Positions 39,765 to 48,517 of a stretch of DNA of 64,000 nucleotides are shown here, piece after piece. Source of the stretch: Betaproteobacteria bacterium (GTDB lineage Bacteria; Pseudomonadota; Gammaproteobacteria; Burkholderiales; Casimicrobiaceae); contig JAAFIS010000007.1 of assembly GCA_013298695.1 (NCBI GenBank), forward strand, positions 143,438 to 207,437, given 5' to 3'. The notes beneath the pieces are model-generated. The model saw nothing but the letters and a program-made list of their open reading frames with translations, had not been told where the DNA came from and searched no databases. Position numbers and translations under genes: made by a program. Positions within the stretch are counted from its first letter, which is position 1. Every line of letters begins with the position of its first letter.

Positions 39765-40568
39765 TTACCCTTTGCCCAATTCCGCACCGCGATCTCGGGC
39801 GGCTTTTACTGCGTCGACTAACGCTTGCTTCACATTTCTCTGCTCGATCACGGCGAGCGCCGCTGCGGTGGTTCCGCCCTTCGATGTCACTCTCTCGCGA
39901 AGCGTCGCGGGGGACTCGTCGGAGCTCGTCGCCAGCGCGGTGGCCCCTCGCAGCGTCGCGAGCACCAGCGTGCGCGCGTCACTCGAGCTAAATCCGACAG
40001 CCTGCGCCGCGTCAATCATCGATTCAATCCAGTGGAACACGTAAGCGGGACCACTGCCCGAAACAGCGGTGACGGCGTCAATCATCGACTCTTCGTTGAC
40101 TTGCACGACCTCGCCGCAAGACTTCAATAACGCGATCGCTGCATCAACGTCGTGTGGACCAAGCGAAGCGGGCGCGAATAAGCCGGTAATACCTTGGCCG
40201 ATGAGCGCCGGCGTGTTCGGCATAGTGCGCACGATGCGCGACGTTTTTCCGTCAAGCCACCGCGAAAGCGAAGCGACTGTTGTGCCCGCCGCAATGCTCA
40301 CGACAAGCTCGTTGTTCAAGAAAGGCGCAAGCTGTTCGCACGCCACCTTTAGCGTTTGCGGCTTGGTGGCGAGCACGATCGCATCGGCGTTAGCGATTGC
40401 CGCGTGCGTCGGCGCTTCATGTGCATTTACTCCAGTGAGTGCGATGCGCTCACGCGCCTCGGCAAAAGGCTCGACCACATGCCGCTCGAGCAATGGATAT
40501 GACTTCGCAAGCCCGGCAAGCATTGCGCTCGCCATATTGCCGCCACCGATAAAACAAACTTTTTTCAT
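39765..40568 (-). CDS. proC: Pyrroline-5-carboxylate reductase
   Basis: The last step of proline biosynthesis: NAD(P)H-dependent reduction of pyrroline-5-carboxylate. The Rossmann motif FIGGGNMASAMLAGL lies at residues 5-19. ATKPQTL, RTMPNTPALIGQG and VTAVSGSGPAYVFHWIE are diagnostic. The 267-residue length is normal from the ATG at 40568. It is downstream of yggS on the minus strand, the conserved yggS-proC order. Confidence 0.96.
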   Translation of the reverse strand: MKKVCFIGGGNMASAMLAGLAKSYPLLERHVVEPFAEARERIALTGVNAHEAPTHAAIANADAIVLATKPQTLKVACEQLAPFLNNELVVSIAAGTTVASLSRWLDGKTSRIVRTMPNTPALIGQGITGLFAPASLGPHDVDAAIALLKSCGEVVQVNEESMIDAVTAVSGSGPAYVFHWIESMIDAAQAVGFSSSDARTLVLATLRGATALATSSDESPATLRERVTSKGGTTAAALAVIEQRNVKQALVDAVKAARDRGAELGKG

Positions 40569-40576
40569 CGCCAAAT

Positions 40577-40640
40577 TGTAGGCGCGGGCCTGACCGCGCT
40601 AGCGCGTTGCGAAACAGCGCGGTCAAGTCGGCACCTACAG
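40577..40640 (-). other. Hairpin between yggS and proC
   Basis: TGACCGCGC (40591-40599) pairs with GCGCGGTCA (40617-40625). An outer TGTAGG/CCTACA pair (40577-40582 with 40634-40639) could extend it. The right side overlaps the last codons of yggS. No T-run follows, so it may tune proC expression or mRNA processing rather than terminate. Confidence 0.45.
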
Positions 40641-41339
40641 CCGCGCGGGTCGCGCTCCGAATACGGCAGTGCCTACGCGAACCATCGTTGAGCCACACGC
40701 AATCGCGATTTCCAAATCATCCGACATACCGATTGAAAACGTATCGACACTCGTATGTCGCAGCTTCGCCTGGTCAAACACAATGCGCAATGCGGCGTAT
40801 TGTTCGCGCGTTTTCGCCTCTCCTAAGCCGGGTTCTGGCATCCCCATCACGCCGCGCAGCCGAATATTGGGTAACGCTGCCACTGCGTCGATCAGTGCCT
40901 CGGCGTCGGCAAAACTTGCGCCGCTTTTCGAGGCCTCGCCGCTAATGTTGACCTGTACACATACGTTGAGCGGCGGCATCTCGGGTGGCCGCTGCGCAGA
41001 AAGACGTTGCGCGATTTTCAATCGATCAACCGAGTGCACCCAGTGCATCGTGGTCGCAACGTCGCGGGTTTTGTTCGATTGAATCGGCCCGATGAGATGC
41101 CATTCAATCTCGGGCAAATCTGAAAGCGCTGCGACCTTGTCGACCGCCTCTTGCACGTAGTTTTCGCCAAACGCGCGCTGGCCCGCAGCATAAACGTGAC
41201 GAATTTTGTCAGTCGTTTGCAGTTTGCTCACGGCCAGAAGTCCAGTTGAGTCAATCGGGCGGCCCGCCGCGATACAGGCAGCATTGATTCGTGCGCGAAC
41301 TTGCTCGATTGCTTGCGAAGCGTCGGACGTTAACGTCAT
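40635..41339 (-). CDS. yggS: YggS-family pyridoxal-phosphate homeostasis protein
   Basis: A PLP-binding fold-III barrel protein that buffers PLP. The PLP Lys lies in LLAVSKLQTTDKI; FGENYVQEAVDK, WHLIGPIQSNKTRD, VNISGEASKSG, GVMGMPEPG and SIGMSDDLEIAI are conserved. It is 234 residues from the ATG at 41339; an in-frame ATG at 41372 would add 11 residues. It is divergent from pilT, the usual betaproteobacterial arrangement. Confidence 0.95.
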   Translation of the reverse strand: MTLTSDASQAIEQVRARINAACIAAGRPIDSTGLLAVSKLQTTDKIRHVYAAGQRAFGENYVQEAVDKVAALSDLPEIEWHLIGPIQSNKTRDVATTMHWVHSVDRLKIAQRLSAQRPPEMPPLNVCVQVNISGEASKSGASFADAEALIDAVAALPNIRLRGVMGMPEPGLGEAKTREQYAALRIVFDQAKLRHTSVDTFSIGMSDDLEIAIACGSTMVRVGTAVFGARPARL

Positions 41340-41449
41340 AATGGGAGAACAGCTTAGAAACAGCGTAGACATTTGATTCTAGGAGCCCGGCGACTCGCCT
41401 GCGCTCGCGTTCGTGAAAAGATCATGTGGCTTCGCTCAGAGACTTCAAT

Positions 41450-42490
41450 ATGGATATTTCAGAACTTCTTGCGTTCTCGGTGAAAAACAACGCATCCGAC
41501 CTGCATATTTCAGCAGGGCTGCCGCCAATGTTGCGCGTGCACGGCGATATTCGCCGCATCAATTTGCCCGCGATGGAACATAAGGACGTACACGGCCTCG
41601 TCTACGACATCATGTCGGACGCGCAACGCAAAGTGTTCGAGGAAAACCTTGAGGTTGATTTCTCGTTCGAAATACCGAACCTTGCTCGCTTCCGCGTCAA
41701 CGCGTTCAACCAAGAGCGCGGTGCGGCAGCGGTCTTTCGTACCATTCCATCGCGCGTGCTCTCGCTTGAGGATTTGGGTTGCCCAAAGATTTTCGCCGAT
41801 CTTTCCATGAAACCTCGCGGTCTGGTGTTGGTGACCGGGCCGACCGGTTCTGGTAAATCGACGACGCTCGCGGCGATGGTGAATCACGTTAATGAGAACT
41901 TGCTCGGGCACGTGCTCACGGTCGAAGATCCCATTGAATTCGTTCACGAGAGCAAAAAGTGTCTCATTAACCAGCGCGAGCTCGGCCCACAAACACTTTC
42001 CTTCTCTAACGCGCTCCGCTCGGCGCTGCGCGAAGACCCGGACGTGATTCTCGTTGGTGAGATGCGTGACTTAGAAACAATTCGCCTCGCGTTAACGGCT
42101 GCCGAAACTGGGCATTTGGTGTTCGGCACGCTGCACACATCGTCGGCGGCGAAAACAATTGACCGGATTGTTGACGTCTTCCCCGCGGAAGAAAAAGATA
42201 TGACGCGATCCATGTTGTCGGAGTCGCTGATCGCCGTGATCTCGCAGTCGCTTCTGAAGCGCAAAGATGGATCGGGGCGGCTCGCCGCGCACGAGATCAT
42301 GATCGGAACACCGGCGATCCGAAATTTGATTCGTGAGAACAAAATCGCTCAGATGTACTCAGTAATTCAAACGAGTTTGGGCCAAGGCATGCAAACGCTG
42401 GATCAGTGTTTGCAAGATTTGGTTCGCAGGAATTTGATTTCAACTAACGACGCACGCCTCGCGGCAAAACAAGGCGAGATGTTTGCCTAG
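41450..42490 (+). CDS. pilT: Type IV pilus retraction ATPase PilT
   Basis: A hexameric ATPase that disassembles type IV pili to power twitching. Walker A is GPTGSGKST (about residue 130). The Asp box gives VEDPIEFVH, Walker B is DPDVILVGEMRDLETI and the His box is GHLVFGTLHTSSA. AIRNLIRENK is the typical C-terminal PilT motif. It starts at the ATG at 41450 (MDISELLAFSVKN), giving 346 residues; the upstream in-frame extension to 41426 is not needed. pilU follows 68 bp later. Confidence 0.97.
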   Translation: MDISELLAFSVKNNASDLHISAGLPPMLRVHGDIRRINLPAMEHKDVHGLVYDIMSDAQRKVFEENLEVDFSFEIPNLARFRVNAFNQERGAAAVFRTIPSRVLSLEDLGCPKIFADLSMKPRGLVLVTGPTGSGKSTTLAAMVNHVNENLLGHVLTVEDPIEFVHESKKCLINQRELGPQTLSFSNALRSALREDPDVILVGEMRDLETIRLALTAAETGHLVFGTLHTSSAAKTIDRIVDVFPAEEKDMTRSMLSESLIAVISQSLLKRKDGSGRLAAHEIMIGTPAIRNLIRENKIAQMYSVIQTSLGQGMQTLDQCLQDLVRRNLISTNDARLAAKQGEMFA

Positions 42491-42558
42491 TCATGTGCCC
42501 ACTGGCATGAACAATCGCTGCCTGATTGTGCGGCATTGAGCAGAAGGAATAAAGCAGT

Positions 42559-43698
42559 ATGGAACGCGAACAAGCCACCCAATTTATGAGCTCGCTTCTC
42601 GGCATGATGGCCGAGAAAAAAGCATCTGATCTCTTCATCACCGCGGGTTTCCCGCCGGCGCTAAAGGTCGATGGGGCGATCACGCCGATTGCGAAGCAAG
42701 TGCTCTCTCCTCTGCATACACTCACGCTCGCTCGCTCCATCATGAACGACAAACAGGCGGCCGAGTTTGAGAAAACCAACGAATGTAATTTCGCGATTCA
42801 TCCACCCGGTTTGGGGCGCTATCGCGTGAGCGCTTTCATGCAACAAGGCCAAGTCGGCATGGTGCTGCGCACGATCAACATAAACATTCCGCGCTTTGAA
42901 GAGCTGATGTTGCCGCCAATCCTGCGCGACATTGTGATGGCCAAGCGCGGGCTGGTGATTTTCGTGGGCGCAACTGGCAGCGGTAAAACGACGTCGATGG
43001 CGGCGATGATCGATCACCGAAATCGCAACTCACGAGGCCACATTCTCACCATCGAAGACCCAATTGAGTTTGTACACGAGCATCGCAATTGCGTCGTCAC
43101 GCAGCGCGAAATCGGCACCGACACCGATAACTGGGGCATCGGACTCAAAAACGCACTGCGCCAAGCGCCCGACGTCATCATGATCGGTGAGATCCGCGAT
43201 CAAGAGTCGATGGATCACGCAGTCGCGTTCGCGGAAACGGGGCACTTATGTATGGCGACTTTGCACGCCAACAATACTAACCAAGCGCTTGATCGCATCA
43301 TCAACTTTTTCCCGGAAGCGCGCCGTCAGCAACTGTTGATGGATTTGTCGCTCAACTTGCGCTCCTTTATTTCGCAGCGCTTGATTCCAAAGCGCGACGG
43401 TAAAGGCCGTGTTCCGGCTGTGGAAGTGATGCTCAATTCGCCGCTGATTTCGGATTTGATTTTCAAAGGTGAAGTCTCTGAGATCAAAGAAATCATGAAA
43501 AAGTCGAACGAGTTGGGAATGCAAACGTTCGATCAATCACTGTTTCATCTGCATGAAAACGGTTTGATTTCGTATGAAGACGCGCTGCGCAATGCCGACA
43601 GCGTGAACGATCTGAGGCTGCGTATCAAACTCGAAGGCCATGAATCGAAAGGCCGCAACATGCTGGCGGGGCTCGAGCATTTAGACATGGTCCAGTAG
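42559..43698 (+). CDS. pilU: PilT-like retraction ATPase PilU
   Basis: A PilT paralogue that cooperates with PilT in pilus retraction. 379 residues. Walker A is GATGSGKTT (about residue 137), and TIEDPIEFVHEH, APDVIMIGEIRDQESM and GHLCMATLHANNTNQ follow. The C-terminal extension rich in charged residues is typical of PilU. It is probably transcribed with pilT; a weak hairpin follows the stop. Confidence 0.96.
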   Translation: MEREQATQFMSSLLGMMAEKKASDLFITAGFPPALKVDGAITPIAKQVLSPLHTLTLARSIMNDKQAAEFEKTNECNFAIHPPGLGRYRVSAFMQQGQVGMVLRTININIPRFEELMLPPILRDIVMAKRGLVIFVGATGSGKTTSMAAMIDHRNRNSRGHILTIEDPIEFVHEHRNCVVTQREIGTDTDNWGIGLKNALRQAPDVIMIGEIRDQESMDHAVAFAETGHLCMATLHANNTNQALDRIINFFPEARRQQLLMDLSLNLRSFISQRLIPKRDGKGRVPAVEVMLNSPLISDLIFKGEVSEIKEIMKKSNELGMQTFDQSLFHLHENGLISYEDALRNADSVNDLRLRIKLEGHESKGRNMLAGLEHLDMVQ

Positions 43699-43712
43699 CA
43701 CACGCTGCAGCT

Positions 43713-43731
43713 TTAGCGTATCGCTAATTTT
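43713..43731 (+). terminator. Weak Rho-independent terminator after pilU
   Basis: TTAGCG-TAT-CGCTAA forms a 6-bp stem followed by TTTT at 43728-43731. It starts 14 bp after the pilU stop. Confidence 0.45.
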
Positions 43732-43800
43732 CGCCGCGCCCGTTGTGCTTGAGTACAGCGCTAGTTTTTGTGTTTCTCAAGAAACATCTTTTATTCCCTT

Positions 43801-43829
43801 CTCGCCCAATTGAACGGGGCGCTGACGTG
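43801..43829. repeat. Dispersed palindrome, copy g (right arm)
   Basis: CTCGCCCAATTGAACGGGGC, followed by GCTGACGTG, is a clear right arm of the family, ending eight bases before the transporter ATG. The left arm is not recognisable upstream. It overlaps the probable ribosome-binding region of the next gene. Confidence 0.5.
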
Positions 43830-43837
43830 CAGAGTTA

Positions 43838-44737
43838 ATGCCTGTTTCTACGCCTTGGATCGCCTATTTTTGCCTCGCACTCGGCATGTCGCTGGTCGGA
43901 ATGTACGTTGGCTTTTCGAAGGTTTTAGTCGCCGCGTTTCCGGTGTTTCTCCTCGCGTGGCTTCGTTTCGGGATCGCGGCGCTCGCGATGGCACATTGGC
44001 TCAAGCGCGAACCGGATTTTCCGCCGATTGATCGCAAGACGTCGCGCTTACTTTTCTTTGAATCCCTATTCGGAAATTTTTTGTTTTCAATTTGCATGTT
44101 GCTCGGCATGCGCTATGCGAGCGCGCTCACGGCAGGCGTGGTGATGGCGGCGATCCCGGCAGTTGTTGCGTTGTTATCGTGGTGGTTACTTAAAGAGCGC
44201 GTCGCGCCTCGCACGTGGATCGCGATCGTTCTTGCGATGAGCGGAGTCGCATTGCTCGCGTACGGGCGGAGCGCGGACGTGAACGCGAGCAACGCATTGC
44301 TTGGCATCGCTTTGCTATTCGGTGCGGTGGTTTGCGAAGCGATATACGTTGTGATTGGCAAGCGCTTGACTGGACAGGTGTCTCCAAGACGCATCAGCGC
44401 GATCATCAATCTTTGGGGACTTGTCTTGATGACGCCCCTCGGCATCTGGCAGGCGACGTCGTTTGAGTTTGCAAACGTTTCACTCAAGCTCTGGGGCGGT
44501 CTTGCGCTCTACGCACTTGCGGCCAGCATGTGGACGGTTTGGCTCTGGATGACGGGTTTAAAGCAAGTCCCTGCTGCCAGAGCGGGCGTCTTCACCATTT
44601 TCTTGCCGATTGCATCGGCAATGTTCGGGATTTTCGTGCTTAACGAGCGCTTTACATCGCTGCACGCCATCGCGTTGGGGTTGGCGCTCACTGCGGTGCT
44701 GCTTGCCACCTGGCCGAGCGCAAAATCGCCACGATGA
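43838..44737 (+). CDS. EamA/DMT-family transporter
   Basis: A 299-residue inner-membrane protein with about ten hydrophobic segments arranged as two EamA repeats (e.g. ALTAGVVMAAIPAVVALLSW and ARAGVFTIFLPIASAMFGIF). These drug/metabolite transporters usually export small metabolites. The substrate cannot be inferred. It sits upstream of DUF971-ubiE with a 42-bp gap and may be co-transcribed. Confidence 0.9.
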   Translation: MPVSTPWIAYFCLALGMSLVGMYVGFSKVLVAAFPVFLLAWLRFGIAALAMAHWLKREPDFPPIDRKTSRLLFFESLFGNFLFSICMLLGMRYASALTAGVVMAAIPAVVALLSWWLLKERVAPRTWIAIVLAMSGVALLAYGRSADVNASNALLGIALLFGAVVCEAIYVVIGKRLTGQVSPRRISAIINLWGLVLMTPLGIWQATSFEFANVSLKLWGGLALYALAASMWTVWLWMTGLKQVPAARAGVFTIFLPIASAMFGIFVLNERFTSLHAIALGLALTAVLLATWPSAKSPR

Positions 44738-44779
44738 GACAATTGACTTTTGTTGGTCCACTGACGAAGTTTTCGCACT

Positions 44780-45148
44780 ATGCCCGGTCTAGAACGCGAC
44801 ACACCGATTCCCACTGAAATTACGCTCGATAAAAAGCGACGCATGCTGGTGTTGGGCTACGGTGATCTCTCACACGAACTCTCTTTCGAGCTGCTGCGCG
44901 TTTATTCGCCTTCGGCCGAAGTACGCGGACATGGGCCAGGACAAGAAGTGCTGCAAGTCGGCAAGAAAAACGTCGACATCAACGAGCTCGAACCGGTCGG
45001 TATGTACGCGATTCGCCCGACCTTTAGCGACGGTCATAACTCCGGCATTTATTCGTGGGACTATCTCTACAAACTCTGTGCAGATAAACAAGGCGTGTGG
45101 AATGAGTACCTCGCGCGTATGGAAAAAGCAGGAGCGTCGCGTGGCTAG
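44780..45148 (+). CDS. DUF971 family protein
   Basis: A 122-residue DUF971 (PF06155) protein, the small domain also found at the N-terminus of gamma-butyrobetaine hydroxylases. Typical motifs are [16 protein letters not shown] (here [13 protein letters not shown]), [37 protein letters not shown] and [12 protein letters not shown]. The role is unproven; it commonly precedes ubiE in betaproteobacteria. Its last eight bases overlap the GTG start of ubiE. Confidence 0.91.
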   Translation: MPGLERDTPIPTEITLDKKRRMLVLGYGDLSHELSFELLRVYSPSAEVRGHGPGQEVLQVGKKNVDINELEPVGMYAIRPTFSDGHNSGIYSWDYLYKLCADKQGVWNEYLARMEKAGASRG

Positions 45149-45893
45149 TAGCGGACAAAAAAGCACGACTCACTTCGGGTTCAAAACGGTTGCCGAGGAA
45201 GAAAAACAATCGCTCGTGCGCGGCGTGTTCGATTCGGTGGCGTCGAAATACGATGTGATGAATGACGTTATGTCGGGCGGGCTGCATCGCATCTGGAAGC
45301 GCTTCGCGGTCGATCAATTGCAGCTGCGCGCGGGCGAAAAAGTGCTCGATCTTGCAAGCGGTACCGGTGACTTAATTCGTTTGATGAACCCGCTCGTGGG
45401 CGACAGCGGCGTGGTTGTGCATACTGACATCAACATGGCGATGCTCGCCGAGGGGCGCAATCGTCTGCTCGATGAAGGCGTGCTCACACCGACTACCCAA
45501 TGCAATGCGGAAGCACTGCCGTTCGCCGACAAATCGTTTGACGCTGTAACGATCGCCTTCGGGCTTCGAAACGTTACGCACAAAGAAAAAGCGCTTGCCG
45601 AAATGCATCGCGTGCTCCGTGTTGGGGGGCGCGCGCTGGTACTTGAATTTTCACAACCAAATTCGCTGCTCAAAGCGCCGTACGATTGGTATTCCTTCAA
45701 CGTGCTACCCCGCATGGGCGCAAGGATTGCGGGCGATCCAGAGAGCTACCGTTACCTGGCCGAGAGCATTCGGATGCACCCTAAACAACAAGCGCTCAAA
45801 GCGATGTTTGAGGCGGTCGGTTTCTCACGGGTTGACTTCCACAACCTAACGGGCGGTATCGTCGCCGTTCATCGCGGGTATCGCCTTAACTAA
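45141..45893 (+). CDS. ubiE: Ubiquinone/menaquinone biosynthesis C-methyltransferase UbiE
   Basis: A SAM-dependent C-methyltransferase of ubiquinone synthesis. [38 protein letters not shown] (SAM site), [16 protein letters not shown] and EFSQP are diagnostic. I choose GTG 45141, with GGAG six bases upstream and an 8-bp overlap with DUF971; it gives 250 residues, the family length. An open frame extends further upstream inside DUF971 but is not needed. Confidence 0.96.
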   Translation: MASSGQKSTTHFGFKTVAEEEKQSLVRGVFDSVASKYDVMNDVMSGGLHRIWKRFAVDQLQLRAGEKVLDLASGTGDLIRLMNPLVGDSGVVVHTDINMAMLAEGRNRLLDEGVLTPTTQCNAEALPFADKSFDAVTIAFGLRNVTHKEKALAEMHRVLRVGGRALVLEFSQPNSLLKAPYDWYSFNVLPRMGARIAGDPESYRYLAESIRMHPKQQALKAMFEAVGFSRVDFHNLTGGIVAVHRGYRLN

Positions 45894-46048
45894 TCCCTAT
45901 CCCACTTAGGGTCGGGAAATCCTGAGTGAAAATGGCCAAATCAGCGATTGTGAATTCACGATTCGCCTCTATATTCCTGAATGTGGCAGAGGATGCATCA
46001 ACGCACCTCTCAATGTGCGCCACAAGAACTAGCACAGGAGCCTTTTTT

Positions 46049-46942
46049 ATGGCATCTACATTGTTAAAAACCCTTTCTACTTTTGTTATCGCATCGGCTA
46101 TCGCCTTCGGTGCGTCAACCGCTGACGCTAAAAAATTTGGTGGCGGTAAGTCTGTTGGCTCGCAACGCGATACCGTGACTCAGCGTCAATCGGGCGCGCC
46201 CACAGCCGCACCCGCTACCCCAAATGCCGCTTCTGCTGCAGCGCCTGCTGCCGCAGGTGCCGCCGCTAAAACCGGGATGGCCAAATGGGCTGGCCCTATC
46301 GCAGGTATCGCTGCAGCGATCGGTCTGGGTTATCTGTTCTCGCAGCTTGGCGCAGGCGGTTTCCTCGGATTTCTGCTGATTGCGGTATTAGTCATTGTTG
46401 GTTTGGGGTTCCTCGCGCGCAGCATGATGAAAAAGCAGAGCGCAGCGTCGGCCAACGGTGCGCCAATGCCGTACAGCGCACCACAATCTGAGCCAATGGC
46501 ACGCGCGCCAGTGGCGGGCGCGATCGGTGGCGGCGCAGCAAGCGCGGCGGCTCCTGGTCTCGCAGGCGGCTTCGGCATCCCTGCCGGCTTCGATAAGGTG
46601 GGTTTTGAAGACAACGCGAAGAAGCAGTTCATGGCGCTGCAAGCTGCGAACGACAAGGGCGACCTTGACGCGGTTCGCGATTTTGCGACCGATGAGTTCT
46701 ACAACCAGATCGCTAAAGACGTGATCGGTGGCAACAAAGAAGCGACGCAAGTCGATGAGTTGAACGCAGAATTGCTCGGCATCGAAACCGAGCGCGGCCA
46801 GTACTGGGCAAGCGTCGAGTTCACTGGAAAGATGCGCGAAGACGGCATGATGATGGGCTCGCCGTTCCGTGAAGTGTGGAACCTCGTGAAACCGGTCGAC
46901 GGCAGCAAAGGCTGGTTGCTCGCTGGCATTCAGCAGGGTTAG
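46049..46942 (+). CDS. Tim44-like domain protein
   Basis: A 297-residue envelope protein. The ATG at 46049 follows AGGAG by 8 bp. It has a signal peptide (FVIASAIAFGASTADA), a Gln/Ala-rich linker, two hydrophobic stretches (AGPIAGIAAAIGLGYLFSQL and GFLGFLLIAVLVIVGLGFLA), and a C-terminal Tim44-like domain (~175-297) with FDKVGFEDNAKKQFMALQ and FREVWNLVKPVDGSKGWLLA. It is the conserved gene between ubiE and ubiJ in betaproteobacteria. The function is unknown; Tim44 domains bind membranes. A terminator follows. Confidence 0.92.
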   Translation: MASTLLKTLSTFVIASAIAFGASTADAKKFGGGKSVGSQRDTVTQRQSGAPTAAPATPNAASAAAPAAAGAAAKTGMAKWAGPIAGIAAAIGLGYLFSQLGAGGFLGFLLIAVLVIVGLGFLARSMMKKQSAASANGAPMPYSAPQSEPMARAPVAGAIGGGAASAAAPGLAGGFGIPAGFDKVGFEDNAKKQFMALQAANDKGDLDAVRDFATDEFYNQIAKDVIGGNKEATQVDELNAELLGIETERGQYWASVEFTGKMREDGMMMGSPFREVWNLVKPVDGSKGWLLAGIQQG

Positions 46943-46958
46943 TCAATTCCTCGCCAAG

Positions 46959-46986
46959 AAAAGCCGACCTAGTGTCGGCTTTTTCT
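46959..46986 (+). terminator. Rho-independent terminator after the Tim44-like gene
   Basis: AAAAGCCGAC (46959-46968), loop CTAGT and GTCGGCTTTTT form a 9-10 bp stem with a T-run. It ends the transcript before ubiJ. Confidence 0.88.
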
Positions 46987-47079
46987 TTCTTACGAACCTC
47001 AAGGGACGAGCACGGTAGCTGTTAGGGCGCGCTACATTGAAGCCGCGTCTCAAGTCACGCGCTCTGCGAAAATAGCGGC

Positions 47080-47658
47080 ATGCTGCCATCTTCATTCATC
47101 GCCCGAGCGCTTACGCGCCTACTTTCGCATGATCCCGCTGCACGCGAACTGCTCAAAACGCATTCCGGTGAAACGCTCGTGTTGCGCATGCCGCCGCTTT
47201 CAGCGGCATTAGAAATTACTGCCGCTGGTGATTTTGAAAGCGGTGAATCGGCTGTACGCGAGGGCAAGCCAACGGTCAGCGTCGAATTCCCGCTCAGTGC
47301 CCTGCCGCTCATCGCGCAGGGCGAGACGGTTGCGATTAGAGCCGCGACGATCTCGGGCCAAGCCGGCTTATTGCAAGACGTCTCGAAGGCGTTCAAATCG
47401 TTGCCACTTGCTGCGGAAGCAGAGCTTGAGCGATTCGTTGGGCCTATCTTTGCGAATGAAGCTACCAAGCTCTTCACCGCACTAAAAGCGTTTGGCGAAA
47501 ACGCACAGAACAGCCTGCACGAAGCCAGCAAGCGCTATGTGCATGATGAAGCCAAGCTAGTCGCCGAACGCGAAGACGTTGCGAAATTCGCGGCGGATGT
47601 TCAGCGGTTGCGGATTGACTTGCAGCGATTAAAGGAGCGGGTTGCGAAGCTTGCGTAA
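47080..47658 (+). CDS. ubiJ: Ubiquinone biosynthesis accessory factor UbiJ (SCP2-like)
   Basis: A 192-residue SCP2-fold lipid-binding protein needed for the cytosolic Ubi complex. The N-terminal region (FIARALTRLLSHDPAARELL) and the SCP2 core (VSVEFPLSALPLIAQGETVA) are followed by a C-terminal coiled coil (VQRLRIDLQRLKERVAKLA), the UbiJ layout. It is next to ubiE and Tim44 as expected. ubiB, the usual next gene, is absent: a minus-strand FkbM gene follows. Confidence 0.88.
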   Translation: MLPSSFIARALTRLLSHDPAARELLKTHSGETLVLRMPPLSAALEITAAGDFESGESAVREGKPTVSVEFPLSALPLIAQGETVAIRAATISGQAGLLQDVSKAFKSLPLAAEAELERFVGPIFANEATKLFTALKAFGENAQNSLHEASKRYVHDEAKLVAEREDVAKFAADVQRLRIDLQRLKERVAKLA

Positions 47659-47686
47659 TATTGCGCTATTCACAGCCAGGGCGAGA

Positions 47687-48457
47687 TCACGAACGGCCAG
47701 CATTTGGGATCGCCAGCGTATTCCACGTCGCTCGGAGAAGTTTTGATCGTGGCCGAGCGTGATTTTCGGCATCGAAGAGTTCGTAGCCAGCGTCGCGCAG
47801 GAGTGCTGACACCGCGTCAGCGCAAGCCTCACCTATTTCGCACAAAATAACGGGACGATCGCGGCGCAGGATTGATGTTGCGCCTCGCAGCACTTCCAGT
47901 TCGGCGCCCTCTACATCAATTTTCAAGAACTGTGGCGCTGGAAATCGCTCGCGTAACCAATCAAGTGATAGTGTGACTACGGTTTGCGTCTCCGCTACAC
48001 CCCCGGTTTGGGACGTGCCGTACTCGGCAAGTGAATTAGTCGCGCGCGAGCGCGAGGCGATACTAAATGTCCGCACGCCACATTCGCTTGCGACGGCCGC
48101 AGCCAATACGGTTACGTTGCCCGATGAGTTGGGCTGACTGTTCGCCGAACTACGCAGCAGGCTCACAAGCCAGGTATCCGGCTCAACGGCGAGCACTGAG
48201 CCGCCGCCCCCCACGAGATGTGCGGCACCAAAGGTGCCGTAGCCCACATTCGCACCGATGTCCCAAACACAATGCCCTGGATGCACAAATTCGACAAGCG
48301 TGTTCATCAACTGTGGATCGATCAACGCCATGTTCCGCCTGAAAAACTTCAGTCCTGCTGATCCCGAAACGTAAATCGAGCTTCCTCCAAGCGCTGTGGG
48401 TAGGCGTCGCCTGAATACCGATTTACGAGTGGCTTTTTCCGCGAGTTTTCTCAACAT
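47687..48457 (-). CDS. FkbM-family methyltransferase
   Basis: A 256-residue SAM-dependent methyltransferase. VWDIGANVGYGTFGAAHL is the SAM-binding motif I; VLAVEPDTWL and FLKIDVEGAELEVLRGA are FkbM hallmarks; AGYELFDA ends the domain. FkbM enzymes O-methylate sugars or other hydroxyls on polysaccharides and natural products. No glycan cluster is adjacent, so the acceptor is unknown. The position after ubiJ, where ubiB is often found, suggests a local insertion. Confidence 0.88.
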   Translation of the reverse strand: MLRKLAEKATRKSVFRRRLPTALGGSSIYVSGSAGLKFFRRNMALIDPQLMNTLVEFVHPGHCVWDIGANVGYGTFGAAHLVGGGGSVLAVEPDTWLVSLLRSSANSQPNSSGNVTVLAAAVASECGVRTFSIASRSRATNSLAEYGTSQTGGVAETQTVVTLSLDWLRERFPAPQFLKIDVEGAELEVLRGATSILRRDRPVILCEIGEACADAVSALLRDAGYELFDAENHARPRSKLLRATWNTLAIPNAGRS

Positions 48458-48517
48458 GAAATTCTGCTTACCAAGGCGACTTCATTGAAGTTTGGAGCGT
48501 GGCGTGCGCACAGACTA

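Noticed and set aside
44862..45140. N-terminal extension of ubiE inside DUF971
   Set aside because: It would nearly double the overlap and add residues absent from UbiE. GTG 45141 with GGAG explains the start.
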